A stretch of DNA of 41,058 nucleotides from Chthoniobacterales bacterium (GTDB lineage Bacteria; Verrucomicrobiota; Verrucomicrobiia; Chthoniobacterales; UBA10450): NCBI GenBank assembly GCA_013812515.1, contig JACCTI010000385.1, forward strand, positions 1-41,058, given 5' to 3'. The notes beneath the pieces were generated by a model, which made no database searches, had not been told where the DNA came from, and saw only the letters and a list, made by a program, of their open reading frames with translations. This document shows, one piece after another, positions 33,155 through 41,058 of this stretch. A program made the position numbers and the translations under genes. How positions within the stretch are numbered: the first letter of the stretch is position 1; the number at the start of each line of letters is the position of its first letter.

Positions 33155-34081
33155 TTGCACGGGAGCGCCTTTTCGCTGAGCCTGCCCGCGGTGGAGCAGG
33201 AAATAGACTCTTTCATTCGTTTTCTCGCGACCGAGCGGGGTCTCTCCGACAATTACCAGCTCTCCACGCGCCGCTCGCTTGCGGAATTCGCGGAGTGGTG
33301 TTCGCGTGCGCGTAAAATCACGACGGCACGCGACGTGACGCTGCCACTACTCAGCGAATATCTGGGCGGGCAGAAACGCCGCGGCTTGGCAGCGTCTTCC
33401 ATCAAGCTCGTCGTCGTAGCATTGAAGATCTTCTTCCGCTTTCTTTTGACGAAGGGACGCATTGACCGCGATCCCGCGGAGACCCTCGCGTTACCGCGCA
33501 TCGAACGCTACCTCCCGGAAACGCTGAACGAAATTCAGGTTGAGCAATTGATCGAAAGCATCAATACAACGCATCCGCGTGGCTTGCGCGACCGCGCCAT
33601 CATGGAGCTTCTTTATGCGAGCGGATTGCGCATCTCGGAGTTGGCAAATGCCCGGCTGGAGAACTTTAATCCGGAGGAGCGCATCCTGCGCGTGACCGGA
33701 AAAGGCAACAAGATGCGGCTCGTGCCGGTGGGCGCGAAAGCCTGTGCCGCGCTCGCCGCCTACGTTTCTGCGGAGCGCCCTAAGCTCGTGAAGCCGCGGA
33801 CCGGCAGTGAGATATTCCTCTCCACGCGCGGGACAAAGTTAACGACCGTTCGCCTGTGGCAGATCGTGAAGGAGCGCGCGAAGCAATCAGGACTCGAGGC
33901 GAATATCTATCCTCACCTGCTGAGGCACAGCTTCGCGACACACCTGCTCGGCAATGGCGCTGACCTTCGCATCATTCAGGAAATGCTCGGACACGCCGAT
34001 ATTTCGACCACGCAGGTCTACACGCACGTCGATCAGCAGCGGCTAAAAGCGGTGCATCGCAAATTTCATCCACGCGCCTGA
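33155..34081 (+). CDS. xerD: Tyrosine recombinase XerD/XerC
   Basis: A 308-residue site-specific recombinase with an N-terminal SAM-like core-binding domain (about 15-100) and a catalytic domain. Catalytic residues are visible: Arg in ASGLRISEL, Lys in GKGNK, HLLRHSFATHL (His and Arg), GHADISTTQ and the nucleophile Tyr in VYTHVD. It matches chromosome-dimer recombinases that act at dif with FtsK. The start is TTG at 33155; GTG at 33191 is an alternative. No attachment-site repeats or phage genes are nearby, supporting a housekeeping role. Confidence 0.93.
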   Translation: MHGSAFSLSLPAVEQEIDSFIRFLATERGLSDNYQLSTRRSLAEFAEWCSRARKITTARDVTLPLLSEYLGGQKRRGLAASSIKLVVVALKIFFRFLLTKGRIDRDPAETLALPRIERYLPETLNEIQVEQLIESINTTHPRGLRDRAIMELLYASGLRISELANARLENFNPEERILRVTGKGNKMRLVPVGAKACAALAAYVSAERPKLVKPRTGSEIFLSTRGTKLTTVRLWQIVKERAKQSGLEANIYPHLLRHSFATHLLGNGADLRIIQEMLGHADISTTQVYTHVDQQRLKAVHRKFHPRA

Positions 34082-34199
34082 TTCTGCTCCGGGAGCACAA
34101 CCGCTGTTCCGTTCGCACGCTCACGCGGTTGCTACGCGATTCGGCTGCATGTCCGTCCGTGCTTGGCGGCTGCGCGGCGGGGGTTAGAATGGCGGAACG

Positions 34200-36005
34200 A
34201 TGAGACGATTTACCCTGCTCCTGCTGGCGGGCGCAGTGGCGGCTTTCGCAGTTTGGTTCGTGATGCGCGGCAAGCTGGCGAAGCCCTCCAGCTCCGCGGT
34301 GACTTCACTCCTGCCGGGCGACACGGTCGCGTTCATCCACTTGCCCGACCTGAACGGCAGCCGAGCGAAGTGGCACAAGACCGAGATCTACAAACTCTGG
34401 CGGGAACCGGCGTTGCAGGAGTTCCTGCAGCGGCCTCTCTCGAAATATTCAGCAGCCGGCACCTCGCGCGATCCGCTGGAAGAACTCGAGCCGCTCGAGA
34501 TGAAGGATGCGTTCCTGGCGATCACTTCATGGGAAAACAACCACCTGAAGATGCTCGGCGGATTTCGTTTCAAAGGAAGCGCGGAGGAGGCGGAGAAGGT
34601 GATCGGAAAGTGGCGCACGCGCATGCAGCAGAATGCGCCCAGTGCGCAGGGCGAGACTATACCGTATCAACAGCACTCGATCGACTTGATGAGACAAGAC
34701 GCGGTCACGGTGGCTACCGCTTACGACGGCCATTGGTTCTTCGCGGCCAACGATGTGGCTGCGCTCCAGGCATTGCTGGACCGTGCAGACGAGCGCGTGA
34801 AAGATCCGGGGAGCACGCTGGCGCAAGAAGAAAGCTTCACCGCTGCGTTCCAGCACATGCCGCTCAACTACGCCGCCTTTGCCTACGCGCGAGTGGATCG
34901 CTACCTCGATCGTCTGTCAAAGGCAGTGCCAAACTCCGCCTCAGCAGGCGAACAGCTCGGCATGCTTCGGCAGGTGCGAAGCGTGGCCGCGGCCTCGAGC
35001 ATCGATAACGGGCGGTTCCGTGACGTCCTGTTTCTCGCGATGCCCAAGCGTCAGGACGTGGGCGATCTCACGCGCAGTTCGCTTTCGCTCGCCACATCTG
35101 ACTCGTTTCTCTACAGCGCGGGTTTCCTGAAGCTGCCCAGCGAGCTACCTGCGGCCGCCGCCACGTCTCCGGCTGAAAGAACCGGCCTGCCCGCCATGTT
35201 CCACCGAGCGATCGCAGCCTTGGCTTCAACGGGAGTGACGATGCAGGACTGGAACAGCGCATTCGGCCCAGAGTTTGGGATCATTGGAAATTGGGCCGAG
35301 AACGCACGTCTGCCTGCATTCTCGGTCAGCCTGCCGGTCAAGGATTTGGCGAAGGCGAAAACGATAATTAGGGCCCTGACGGCAGCGACGAGGGAGGACG
35401 AAACCTGGACGCGATCGGAAAAGGATAGCGTGACATATTTCTCGCGCCCGCCTGTTAGCCCGATGGTGCCCGTGGCGCCGACTCTGGCGCTCTCCGATCG
35501 CCTGCTCCTTCTCGGACAGGATCCCGCCGCGGCCGAAGACGCCGTCCGTCGCAGTACGGCTGGCCATTCAGCTTTGGCCGAGTCGAATACTTACAAAGGA
35601 GCGGCGCGCCTGGTGGCGCCGCCGAAACATGCGTTCACCTATCTCGACATGCCGTTGCTCTACACCCGCCTGGACGCGGCGGTCCGGCCGATGCTTGTGA
35701 TGGCGGCGGCGTTCATGCCCCGGATCGGAGAAACGGTGGATCTTTCCAAGCTCCCGAACGCGGAGGTGATCACTAAGCACCTTGGTTCAGTGGTTGTTTC
35801 GCAGAGCTACGACACCGACGGGTACATGACGGAATCGGCTGGGCCGATTTCGCTCTACCCGGCCGTGATCGGAATCGGCGTGGCAACCGGCGCGAGTTCT
35901 ACCTTGTTTCGCTCGCCACCAGCCAGGAATCTTCAGCCGGGGCGTAGTCCTGCGCCTGCGGCACCTCCGGTGCCACCCAGCCCGACACCTGACGAGGCGC
36001 GGTAG
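34200..36005 (+). CDS. Large anchored periplasmic hypothetical protein
   Basis: A 601-residue protein with an N-terminal signal anchor (FTLLLLAGAVAAFAVWFVM) and a long exported region, ending in a Pro/Ala/Ser-rich tail. It opens with SSAVTSLLPGDTVAFIHLPDLNGS, reminiscent of DUF3352-type proteins, in which a polypeptide begins with LP.d...y..v. No catalytic motif recognised. The closely upstream xerD is not clearly co-transcribed. Function unknown. Confidence 0.75.
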   Translation: MRRFTLLLLAGAVAAFAVWFVMRGKLAKPSSSAVTSLLPGDTVAFIHLPDLNGSRAKWHKTEIYKLWREPALQEFLQRPLSKYSAAGTSRDPLEELEPLEMKDAFLAITSWENNHLKMLGGFRFKGSAEEAEKVIGKWRTRMQQNAPSAQGETIPYQQHSIDLMRQDAVTVATAYDGHWFFAANDVAALQALLDRADERVKDPGSTLAQEESFTAAFQHMPLNYAAFAYARVDRYLDRLSKAVPNSASAGEQLGMLRQVRSVAAASSIDNGRFRDVLFLAMPKRQDVGDLTRSSLSLATSDSFLYSAGFLKLPSELPAAAATSPAERTGLPAMFHRAIAALASTGVTMQDWNSAFGPEFGIIGNWAENARLPAFSVSLPVKDLAKAKTIIRALTAATREDETWTRSEKDSVTYFSRPPVSPMVPVAPTLALSDRLLLLGQDPAAAEDAVRRSTAGHSALAESNTYKGAARLVAPPKHAFTYLDMPLLYTRLDAAVRPMLVMAAAFMPRIGETVDLSKLPNAEVITKHLGSVVVSQSYDTDGYMTESAGPISLYPAVIGIGVATGASSTLFRSPPARNLQPGRSPAPAAPPVPPSPTPDEAR

Positions 36006-36111
36006 CCGTGCTGGTTAGTCACATCGACGTCATGCGGAGCGGCTGAATTTGCGGGGATTTCCCGGAGAAAACTGCTGTCAAGTTTCTAAGATATGTTATC
36101 GTCTGCGCCCT

Positions 36112-36450
36112 ATGGCCATCCTGAAGAAAAACGCATTTTCCCGTAGAGTTCCTGACCTCGTGACTGAGGAACTGGTTGCCGTGCTCTCACGTCGCGCTTC
36201 CTTCGAGTTCAAGCAACTCTTCGAGATCGTCCACGAAAATCTGCGGGCCCGGAATGCGGCCAGTGGTGGCGAGGAAATGCTGCGCCTGCGAGCGTATGAA
36301 AAGCTTCAGAACCTTGTCTCGCGCGGTGCGGTGAAGAAAACCGGCAAGAAATACAAGGGCCTGCCGGCGGCGCTGGCTCAGGCGATCGCACCTCAGAACG
36401 GACACATTCCCGGCGGGGCGGCGAAGCCTGCCGTAGCGGCGGCAAAGTAA
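36112..36450 (+). CDS. Small basic hypothetical protein upstream of nuoA
   Basis: A 112-residue cytoplasmic protein, basic, with helical central part (LVAVLSRRASFEFKQLFEIVHENLRAR) and an Ala/Pro/Lys-rich tail. The start at 36112 (MAILKKNAFSRRVPDL) is preferred over an in-frame start at 36049 because the extension is Cys-rich and unlike the rest. It ends 27 bp before nuoA. Family not recognised; the helix pattern could be a DNA-binding or scaffold fold, which I cannot settle. Confidence 0.6.
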   Translation: MAILKKNAFSRRVPDLVTEELVAVLSRRASFEFKQLFEIVHENLRARNAASGGEEMLRLRAYEKLQNLVSRGAVKKTGKKYKGLPAALAQAIAPQNGHIPGGAAKPAVAAAK

Positions 36451-36477
36451 GCTTCCCGTCCAAGGGACGGTCTCTGC

Positions 36478-36849
36478 ATGATTCGCGATTACCTGCCCAT
36501 CCTGCTCCACATCGTGGTCGCGGTTGGATTCGCTGTTTCGGCTCTCCTCGTTAGCGTGCTGCTCGGCAAAGCCGGGAAGCGTAGCCGAATCAAAGATTCC
36601 GCCTACGAATGCGGGATGCTGCCGCAGGGCGAAGCGCAGCCGCGCTTCAGTGTCAAATTCTACCTGGTTGCGATGCTGTTCATCCTCTTCGATCTCGAGA
36701 TCGTGTTTATGTATCCGTGGGCGGTTGTTTACAAGGAGTCGGTCGTGCAGAGCAAAACCATTCTTTGGAGCATGCTGAGTTTCGTCTCCATCCTCATGGT
36801 CGGCTACGTCTACGCGCTGAAAAAAGGCGCGCTCGAGTGGAAAAAGTAG
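36478..36849 (+). CDS. nuoA: NADH-quinone oxidoreductase subunit A
   Basis: A 123-residue membrane protein of complex I with three spans and the typical YECGMLP(Q/G) loop, here SAYECGMLPQGEAQPRFSVKFYLVAMLFILFDLEIVF. NuoA lies in the membrane arm near the quinone site. No nuoB or other subunit follows; the next gene is a Dabb protein, so this copy stands alone. The remaining nuo genes must be elsewhere in the genome. Confidence 0.93.
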   Translation: MIRDYLPILLHIVVAVGFAVSALLVSVLLGKAGKRSRIKDSAYECGMLPQGEAQPRFSVKFYLVAMLFILFDLEIVFMYPWAVVYKESVVQSKTILWSMLSFVSILMVGYVYALKKGALEWKK

Positions 36850-36934
36850 GCCGCCGCACTTCGCCCTTTCCTCTCTCTGTTCTGCGGCCTTTCCGGCTTG
36901 CGCCGTCGATCTCCAACGCTAATCCTTACCGCCC

Positions 36935-37252
36935 ATGGTTCACCACGTCGCGCTCTTCAAGCTGAAACCGGACGTCACGCCGGCGCGGGTGGAAGAGATG
37001 ATGATGAAGGCGCGGATGCAGCTCCTAAAAATTCCGGAGGTGCTCAGCATCAAGTGCGGGAAACGGATCGATGCCGGAATGCCCTGGCCCTTCTTCATCG
37101 CGATCGATTTCGAGTCGATGGACAAATATGACATCTATTGTGATGATCCCGTTTACGTGAAGTTCGTCGAGGAAGTCATCAAGCCGAATGTCGCTGAGAC
37201 GCTGGCCTTGGACTTCGAAATGGACCCGGGCAAAGACGTCCAGTTCTCGTAG
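36935..37252 (+). CDS. Dabb (stress-responsive A/B barrel) domain protein
   Basis: A 105-residue ferredoxin-like dimeric A/B barrel domain protein. The start VHHVALFKLKPDVTPARVEEM and the later FFIAIDFESMDKYDIYCDDPVYVKFVEE are typical of the Dabb family, whose members are often stress-associated or metabolic with unknown substrates. It follows nuoA by 85 bp. Confidence 0.85.
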   Translation: MVHHVALFKLKPDVTPARVEEMMMKARMQLLKIPEVLSIKCGKRIDAGMPWPFFIAIDFESMDKYDIYCDDPVYVKFVEEVIKPNVAETLALDFEMDPGKDVQFS

Positions 37253-37333
37253 CCTCGGCCTGACAAATGACTCGACGGCGGCGTCGATTCATTGCTATTT
37301 GCGGAGCGCGCCGCCACCATGCGCAGGAGCGTG

Positions 37334-38545
37334 ATGCGACTCGGCTATCTCTACTCACGTTATCCGGTGCTCTCGCAGACTTTCTGCGACACGGAGATGC
37401 TCGAGCTGGAGCGGCGCGGGCTCGAACTTTCGATCGCCTCCATGTACCCACCGAAGACGCCGCTTCGGCACGAGTACTTGGCGCACTTGCGCGCTGCTGT
37501 TCACTACGCTCCGGAAAAACCTGCGATGGAGGCACTCGCGGAAAAGGCGAAGCGAAAAGGCCGCTGGCCCGAGGCGCTGATCGCACAGCACGAGGGGAAT
37601 TACGGTCCGGAATATAAAGCGGCCTTGCGCGCGCGGAACGCGCTTTTCTTCGTCGAGCTCTTCGAGCGGGAACGAATTCGACATTTCCACGTCCACTTCA
37701 CAAATCGCGCCGCGCATACCGCACTTTTTGTGAAGGCGATCAGCGGGATTCCATTCAGCGTTACCGCCCACGGACAAGACTTCATGGTAGATCTCGGAAA
37801 CGACGAACTGCTCCGCGAGATCTGCGCCGGAGCGGAGTTTGTCGGCGCAGAGACTGATTACAGCCGCGGCTTACTGGCAGCACGTTGCCCCGCATCCGCC
37901 GAGAAAATCTTCCGGATCTACAACGGCATGGATCTGAAGAAATTCGATCGCGCTATGGAGAGCCTCCGCTCTCCGGGACCCGTCCGTTTGCTGAGCGTCG
38001 GACGACTTGTCGCATTTAAGGGTTGCAACGTTTTGATCGACGCCTGCTCTGAGCTCCGCCGGAATGGCTTGGAGTTTGCGTGTGAAATCATCGGGGACGG
38101 TCCACTCCGCGGTGCTCTTGAGACGCAGATTGCGCAGCACGACCTCGCGAATCACGTCCGCCTTTCGGGTGAACGGCCACAGAGCTACGTGCTTGCTTCT
38201 CTGGCAGGATGCGACCTCTTCGTCCTCGCGGCGACAGTCGATGAGCGCGGCGCGAGCGACGTGTTTCCCACCGTGATTGCCGAAGCCATGACGAGCGGCA
38301 AAGCAGTCGTTTCTAGTACCGTCGCCGGCATTCCGGAACTGGTGGCGCAGGACGAAACGGGATTCCTCGTCCCACGAGAAGACCCGCGCGCGCTCGCTGG
38401 CGCGTTGAGGCGATTGATTGAGGATGCGGCCTTGCGGAAAGACTTCGGACGAAATGGCCGGCGAAGAATCGAAACACACTTCACGATCGAAAAGACGATC
38501 GAGCCTCTCTTGAGCCGGTTTACGAAGACACATGCGGCGCATTGA
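37334..38545 (+). CDS. GT4-family glycosyltransferase
   Basis: A glycosyltransferase of 403 residues with the GT-B fold. N-terminal acceptor domain begins MRLGYLYSRYPVLSQTF; the donor-binding domain shows LLSVGRLVAFKGCNVLIDA, EIIGDGPLR, and the E-x7-E type motif in FPTVIAEAMTSGKAVVSSTVAGIPE. It resembles colanic-acid or exopolysaccharide GTs and probably builds a surface polysaccharide. The start at 37334 has AGGAG 4 nt upstream; ATG 37319 is an alternative. It precedes rmlA. Confidence 0.85.
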   Translation: MRLGYLYSRYPVLSQTFCDTEMLELERRGLELSIASMYPPKTPLRHEYLAHLRAAVHYAPEKPAMEALAEKAKRKGRWPEALIAQHEGNYGPEYKAALRARNALFFVELFERERIRHFHVHFTNRAAHTALFVKAISGIPFSVTAHGQDFMVDLGNDELLREICAGAEFVGAETDYSRGLLAARCPASAEKIFRIYNGMDLKKFDRAMESLRSPGPVRLLSVGRLVAFKGCNVLIDACSELRRNGLEFACEIIGDGPLRGALETQIAQHDLANHVRLSGERPQSYVLASLAGCDLFVLAATVDERGASDVFPTVIAEAMTSGKAVVSSTVAGIPELVAQDETGFLVPREDPRALAGALRRLIEDAALRKDFGRNGRRRIETHFTIEKTIEPLLSRFTKTHAAH

Positions 38546-38600
38546 CCGGGCTGGGTTTTCGGGCAGGAATGTGCGTTGCGCTCTCGGCGCAGCGTAATCG

Positions 38601-39500
38601 ATGCACAAGAAAGGGATCCTTCTCGCTGGCGGCGCAGGCACTCGCCTCTACCCGCTGACGCAGATTGTCTGCAAGCAGCTCCTGCCGATTTACGACAAGC
38701 CGATGATCTGTTATCCGCTTGCCACGCTCATGCTCGGCGGCCTGCGCGAGATTCTGATCATCTCGACGCCGAAAGATCTGCCGATGCTGAAGGATTATCT
38801 CGGCGACGGGTCACACCTTGGCGTTCGGATCGAATACGCTGAGCAGCCCAAGCCGGAAGGCATCGCGCAAGCATTTCTGATCGGCGCGGATTTCCTCGGC
38901 GAATCGGGCGCGTCGCTCATCCTCGGCGACAATATTTTCTACGGGAAACTCGACTTCTACCGCGCGGCTCTCGCGGTGAAATACGGAGCCTCCATTTTCG
39001 GCTATCAAGTGCGCGATCCGCAACGTTACGGCGTCGTCGAGTTCGGCCCCGATGGCCGCGCTGTCAGCTTGGAAGAGAAGCCGCAAGTTCCGAAGAGCCA
39101 CTTCGCAGTGCCAGGCCTTTACGTCTATGACGAACGTGTGGTCGAATTTTGCCGTAGCCTTAAACCGTCGGCCCGCGGTGAGTTGGAGATCACGGAGCTG
39201 AATTGCCTCTACCTGGAACGCAACGAACTGCAGGTAAAGCTCCTGACGCGCGGAATGGCCTGGCTTGATACCGGCACTCAAAGCAGCTTGCTCGAGGCCG
39301 GCAATTACATTGCGACGATCGAGCAGCGGCAGGGTCTGAAGATCGCCTGTCTCGAAGAAGTCGCGTTCCGAGTGGGCTTCATTGATGAGCCGCAATTAGA
39401 ACGCCTGATTAACCGTCTGCCGAAAGGCGAATACCGCGATTATCTGCGCCTCGTCTCCGATGAAGGACGCAATCCCGTTCGCCCGGAGGCGGAAGAGTAG
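38601..39500 (+). CDS. rmlA: Glucose-1-phosphate thymidylyltransferase
   Basis: A 299-residue nucleotidyltransferase that makes dTDP-glucose from glucose-1-phosphate and dTTP, the first step to dTDP-rhamnose. The N-terminal loop LAGGAGTRLYPLT, the metal site LGDNIFYG and TGTQSSLLEAGNYI are typical. It lies 55 bp after the glycosyltransferase gene; together they point to a surface glycan. RmlB, C and D are not in the window. It ends 9 bp from the convergent SCO1 gene. Confidence 0.95.
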   Translation: MHKKGILLAGGAGTRLYPLTQIVCKQLLPIYDKPMICYPLATLMLGGLREILIISTPKDLPMLKDYLGDGSHLGVRIEYAEQPKPEGIAQAFLIGADFLGESGASLILGDNIFYGKLDFYRAALAVKYGASIFGYQVRDPQRYGVVEFGPDGRAVSLEEKPQVPKSHFAVPGLYVYDERVVEFCRSLKPSARGELEITELNCLYLERNELQVKLLTRGMAWLDTGTQSSLLEAGNYIATIEQRQGLKIACLEEVAFRVGFIDEPQLERLINRLPKGEYRDYLRLVSDEGRNPVRPEAEE

Positions 39501-39509
39501 GCTCAGGCG

Positions 39510-40169
39510 TTATTGTGGCTGTTCGCGCAGCAAGTGACTCGTGTCTGCGAGTAATGTCGTCACGCCGTCCGCCGCCGTCATGTCGTAGTAGCCGCGAATG
39601 ATGCCGCGACGATCGACCAGCACCGCACGGGTGCTATGCACCGGCTGCCCCAGTTCATCGGCTCCATCCGAGACTGCGAGTTTGAAGCCATCGCGCGTCA
39701 ACCCGTAAATCGCCTCCACGGCGCCGGTCAAAAAATCCCATCGCCCCGGCTGGACATGCAGGCGTTCCGCGTAATCGCGCAGAACCTCCGGTGTGTCGGT
39801 CTCGGGATCCACGCTAAACGAAACCAGATGCACGTCCGATTTTTCCAGGGGGCGCTGCATCTCCGCCATGCGACTGCTGATCAGCGGGCAGGGTCCCGGG
39901 CAGGAAGTGAAGATGAAATCAGCAATCCAAATTTTCCCTCGCAAGTCCGAGGAACCAAACGGCTGACCGTCTTGATTCGTTAGGCGAAACTCGGGGACGG
40001 TCCCGTACTGCGGAATCGCGCGGCGCGACGCCTGTTGCACTTGGGCGTGGCGCAGCCAGAAGAGCGACGCAGCTGTCGCAACTGGAATGAGGATGAGCGT
40101 GGCATACCAGGCGATCGCAGCGACCGATATCGTGCGTTTGTTGCGGGCGAGTGTGCCAGCCGTCGTCAT
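39510..40169 (-). CDS. SCO1/SenC copper chaperone for cytochrome oxidase
   Basis: A 219-residue thioredoxin-fold protein with an N-terminal membrane anchor (AIAWYATLILIPVATAASLFWL). The copper-binding CxxxC is in SCPGPCPLIS, and the third ligand His is in HSTRAVLVD. It delivers copper to the CuA site of cytochrome c oxidase on the outer face of the membrane. It overlaps ctaB by 4 bp, a frequent pairing. Confidence 0.92.
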   Translation of the reverse strand: MTTAGTLARNKRTISVAAIAWYATLILIPVATAASLFWLRHAQVQQASRRAIPQYGTVPEFRLTNQDGQPFGSSDLRGKIWIADFIFTSCPGPCPLISSRMAEMQRPLEKSDVHLVSFSVDPETDTPEVLRDYAERLHVQPGRWDFLTGAVEAIYGLTRDGFKLAVSDGADELGQPVHSTRAVLVDRRGIIRGYYDMTAADGVTTLLADTSHLLREQPQ

Positions 40170-41038
40170 ACCTTTGTGAAAACGAGCACCGCCATGAGGA
40201 GCGGCAGATAGATGATCGAGGTCAGGAAAAGATCCTGCGCCGATTTCGGCGTCTTCTCCCGGTGGAACCGCATAGCCATGACGATAAAACCGCTGCCAAG
40301 CGCAACTGCGCAGAATAAGTAAGCGGCACTCGTTAGGTGAACGTAGAAGGGGAATCCGCTCACGATCAGGAGCAGCATGCAGAAGAGAACACTTTGACTG
40401 GAACTGCGCGCGCCCGATTCGTCGTCACTCGAGATCATGCGAAAACCGGCACGCTTATAATCTGCGCGATACTTCCACGCGAGGGCAAAGAAGTGCGGCA
40501 TCTGCCAGAAGAACATAATGATGAAAAGACTCCACGCGCCCGGCCCGAGCTCGCCTCTAACAGCCGCCCAGCCGATCAGGGGAGGGATCGCTCCCGGGAT
40601 GGCGCCGATCAGTGTGTTTGTCGTGCTGATTCGCTTGAGCGGAGTGTAGCCGAGCACGTAGAGGAGAACGGTGACTGCGGCGAGAGTCGCCGAAAGGGAG
40701 TTGCACGCGCGCGCCAGATAAATGACGCCGGCAAGACTAAGGAATCCGCCAAGAGACAAGGCGAGAGCGGGCGACATTCTCCCTCCGGGAATCGGACGCG
40801 ACTTCGTGCGAGACATGAGTGCGTCGAGCCGGCACTCCCACCATTGATTTAGTGCGGCTGCGCCGCCAGCGGCTAACGCGGTTCCGAAGACCGCATGGAA
40901 CAAAGCCAACGGAGCGAAGCGAGGCGGGGCGCCCATGTAAAATCCGACTGCGGTCGTGACGAGCACAAGAAGGGTGAGTTGTGCCTTGACCAACTCGGCA
41001 AAATCCGAGACCCAGCCATTGGTCGAAGCATTCGGCAA
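40166..41038 (-). CDS. ctaB: Protoheme IX farnesyltransferase
   Basis: UbiA-family membrane prenyltransferase that makes heme O for cytochrome oxidase. Prenyl-diphosphate/Mg motifs are visible: NQWWECRLDALMSRTKSRP and, in the second half, ALAWKYRADYKRAG. About nine hydrophobic spans. The chosen TTG at 41038 gives 290 residues, but the frame is open to the right edge, so the true start may lie outside the window. It pairs with the SCO1 gene. Confidence 0.92.
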   Translation of the reverse strand: MPNASTNGWVSDFAELVKAQLTLLVLVTTAVGFYMGAPPRFAPLALFHAVFGTALAAGGAAALNQWWECRLDALMSRTKSRPIPGGRMSPALALSLGGFLSLAGVIYLARACNSLSATLAAVTVLLYVLGYTPLKRISTTNTLIGAIPGAIPPLIGWAAVRGELGPGAWSLFIIMFFWQMPHFFALAWKYRADYKRAGFRMISSDDESGARSSSQSVLFCMLLLIVSGFPFYVHLTSAAYLFCAVALGSGFIVMAMRFHREKTPKSAQDLFLTSIIYLPLLMAVLVFTKV

Positions 41039-41058
41039 GGCACCGGGGTCTAACGAGC

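Noticed and set aside
33155..34081. Integrase of a mobile element
   Set aside because: Sequence fits XerD and there are no attachment repeats, tRNA or phage genes next to it.
39501..39509. Terminator between convergent rmlA and SCO1 genes
   Set aside because: Only 9 bp separate the stops and no stem-loop was found nearby.

Overview
The window is about 41 kb of GC-rich bacterial chromosome, dominated by a complete division and cell-wall (dcw) cluster on the minus strand. The gene content fits a Verrucomicrobiota bacterium, probably a soil Spartobacteria-like lineage: a MurC-MurB fusion, an FtsZ with an altered T7 loop, a family B DNA polymerase, a GuaB3-type protein, and very many short palindromic intergenic repeats. 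This placement is inferred from gene content; no rRNA gene is present to confirm it.

Layout. 1-1596 (minus): the N-terminal two thirds of a family B DNA polymerase, running off the left edge. 1731-3068 (plus): an exported M20 amidohydrolase. 3318-22719 (minus): mraZ, rsmH, ftsL, ftsI, murE, murF, mraY, murD, a LysM membrane protein, ftsW, murG, murCB, ddl, ftsQ, ftsA, ftsZ, in that transcription order. Many genes overlap by 4 bp, and a promoter with four 10-bp-spaced GTGG boxes precedes mraZ. MurE carries the signature of a meso-diaminopimelate ligase. Four of the five gaps longer than about 90 bp in the cluster are filled by inverted-repeat elements of unrelated sequence.

22838-25121 (plus) is the most unusual region: a truncated, frameshifted HlyD-type secretion adaptor, a sensorless sigma-54 activator that is also frameshifted, and three small basic peptide genes sharing the core DL(A/I)PK..(A/V)(K/R)GG. 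Two of these cores differ only by synonymous changes. This looks like a decaying or poorly assembled peptide secretion and regulation locus and is the best candidate for something undescribed.

25532-30861 (plus): an exported hypothetical protein, an ExbB/ExbD/TonB-like operon with a small zinc-ribbon membrane protein, a GuaB3-like protein and FabF. 31090-32998 (minus): a doubtful small gene, a molybdopterin sulfite-oxidase-like protein and a UVR-motif protein. 33155-39500 (plus): XerD-type recombinase, a large anchored hypothetical protein, a small basic protein, a lone nuoA, a Dabb protein, a GT4 glycosyltransferase and RmlA. 39510-41038 (minus): SCO1/SenC and CtaB, cytochrome oxidase maturation.

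Three sequence-level patterns cut across genes: (i) several families of palindromic elements, three built from 7-bp tandem units, one palindrome sitting in frame inside the polymerase gene; (ii) a 9-mer, TCGTTAGGC, present nine times (plus one 8/9 copy), almost always inside genes and using rare TTA or CTA codons; (iii) heptad elements that abut the start codons of ftsZ, murG and fabF. No tRNA, rRNA, CRISPR array, transposase or prophage was recognised.
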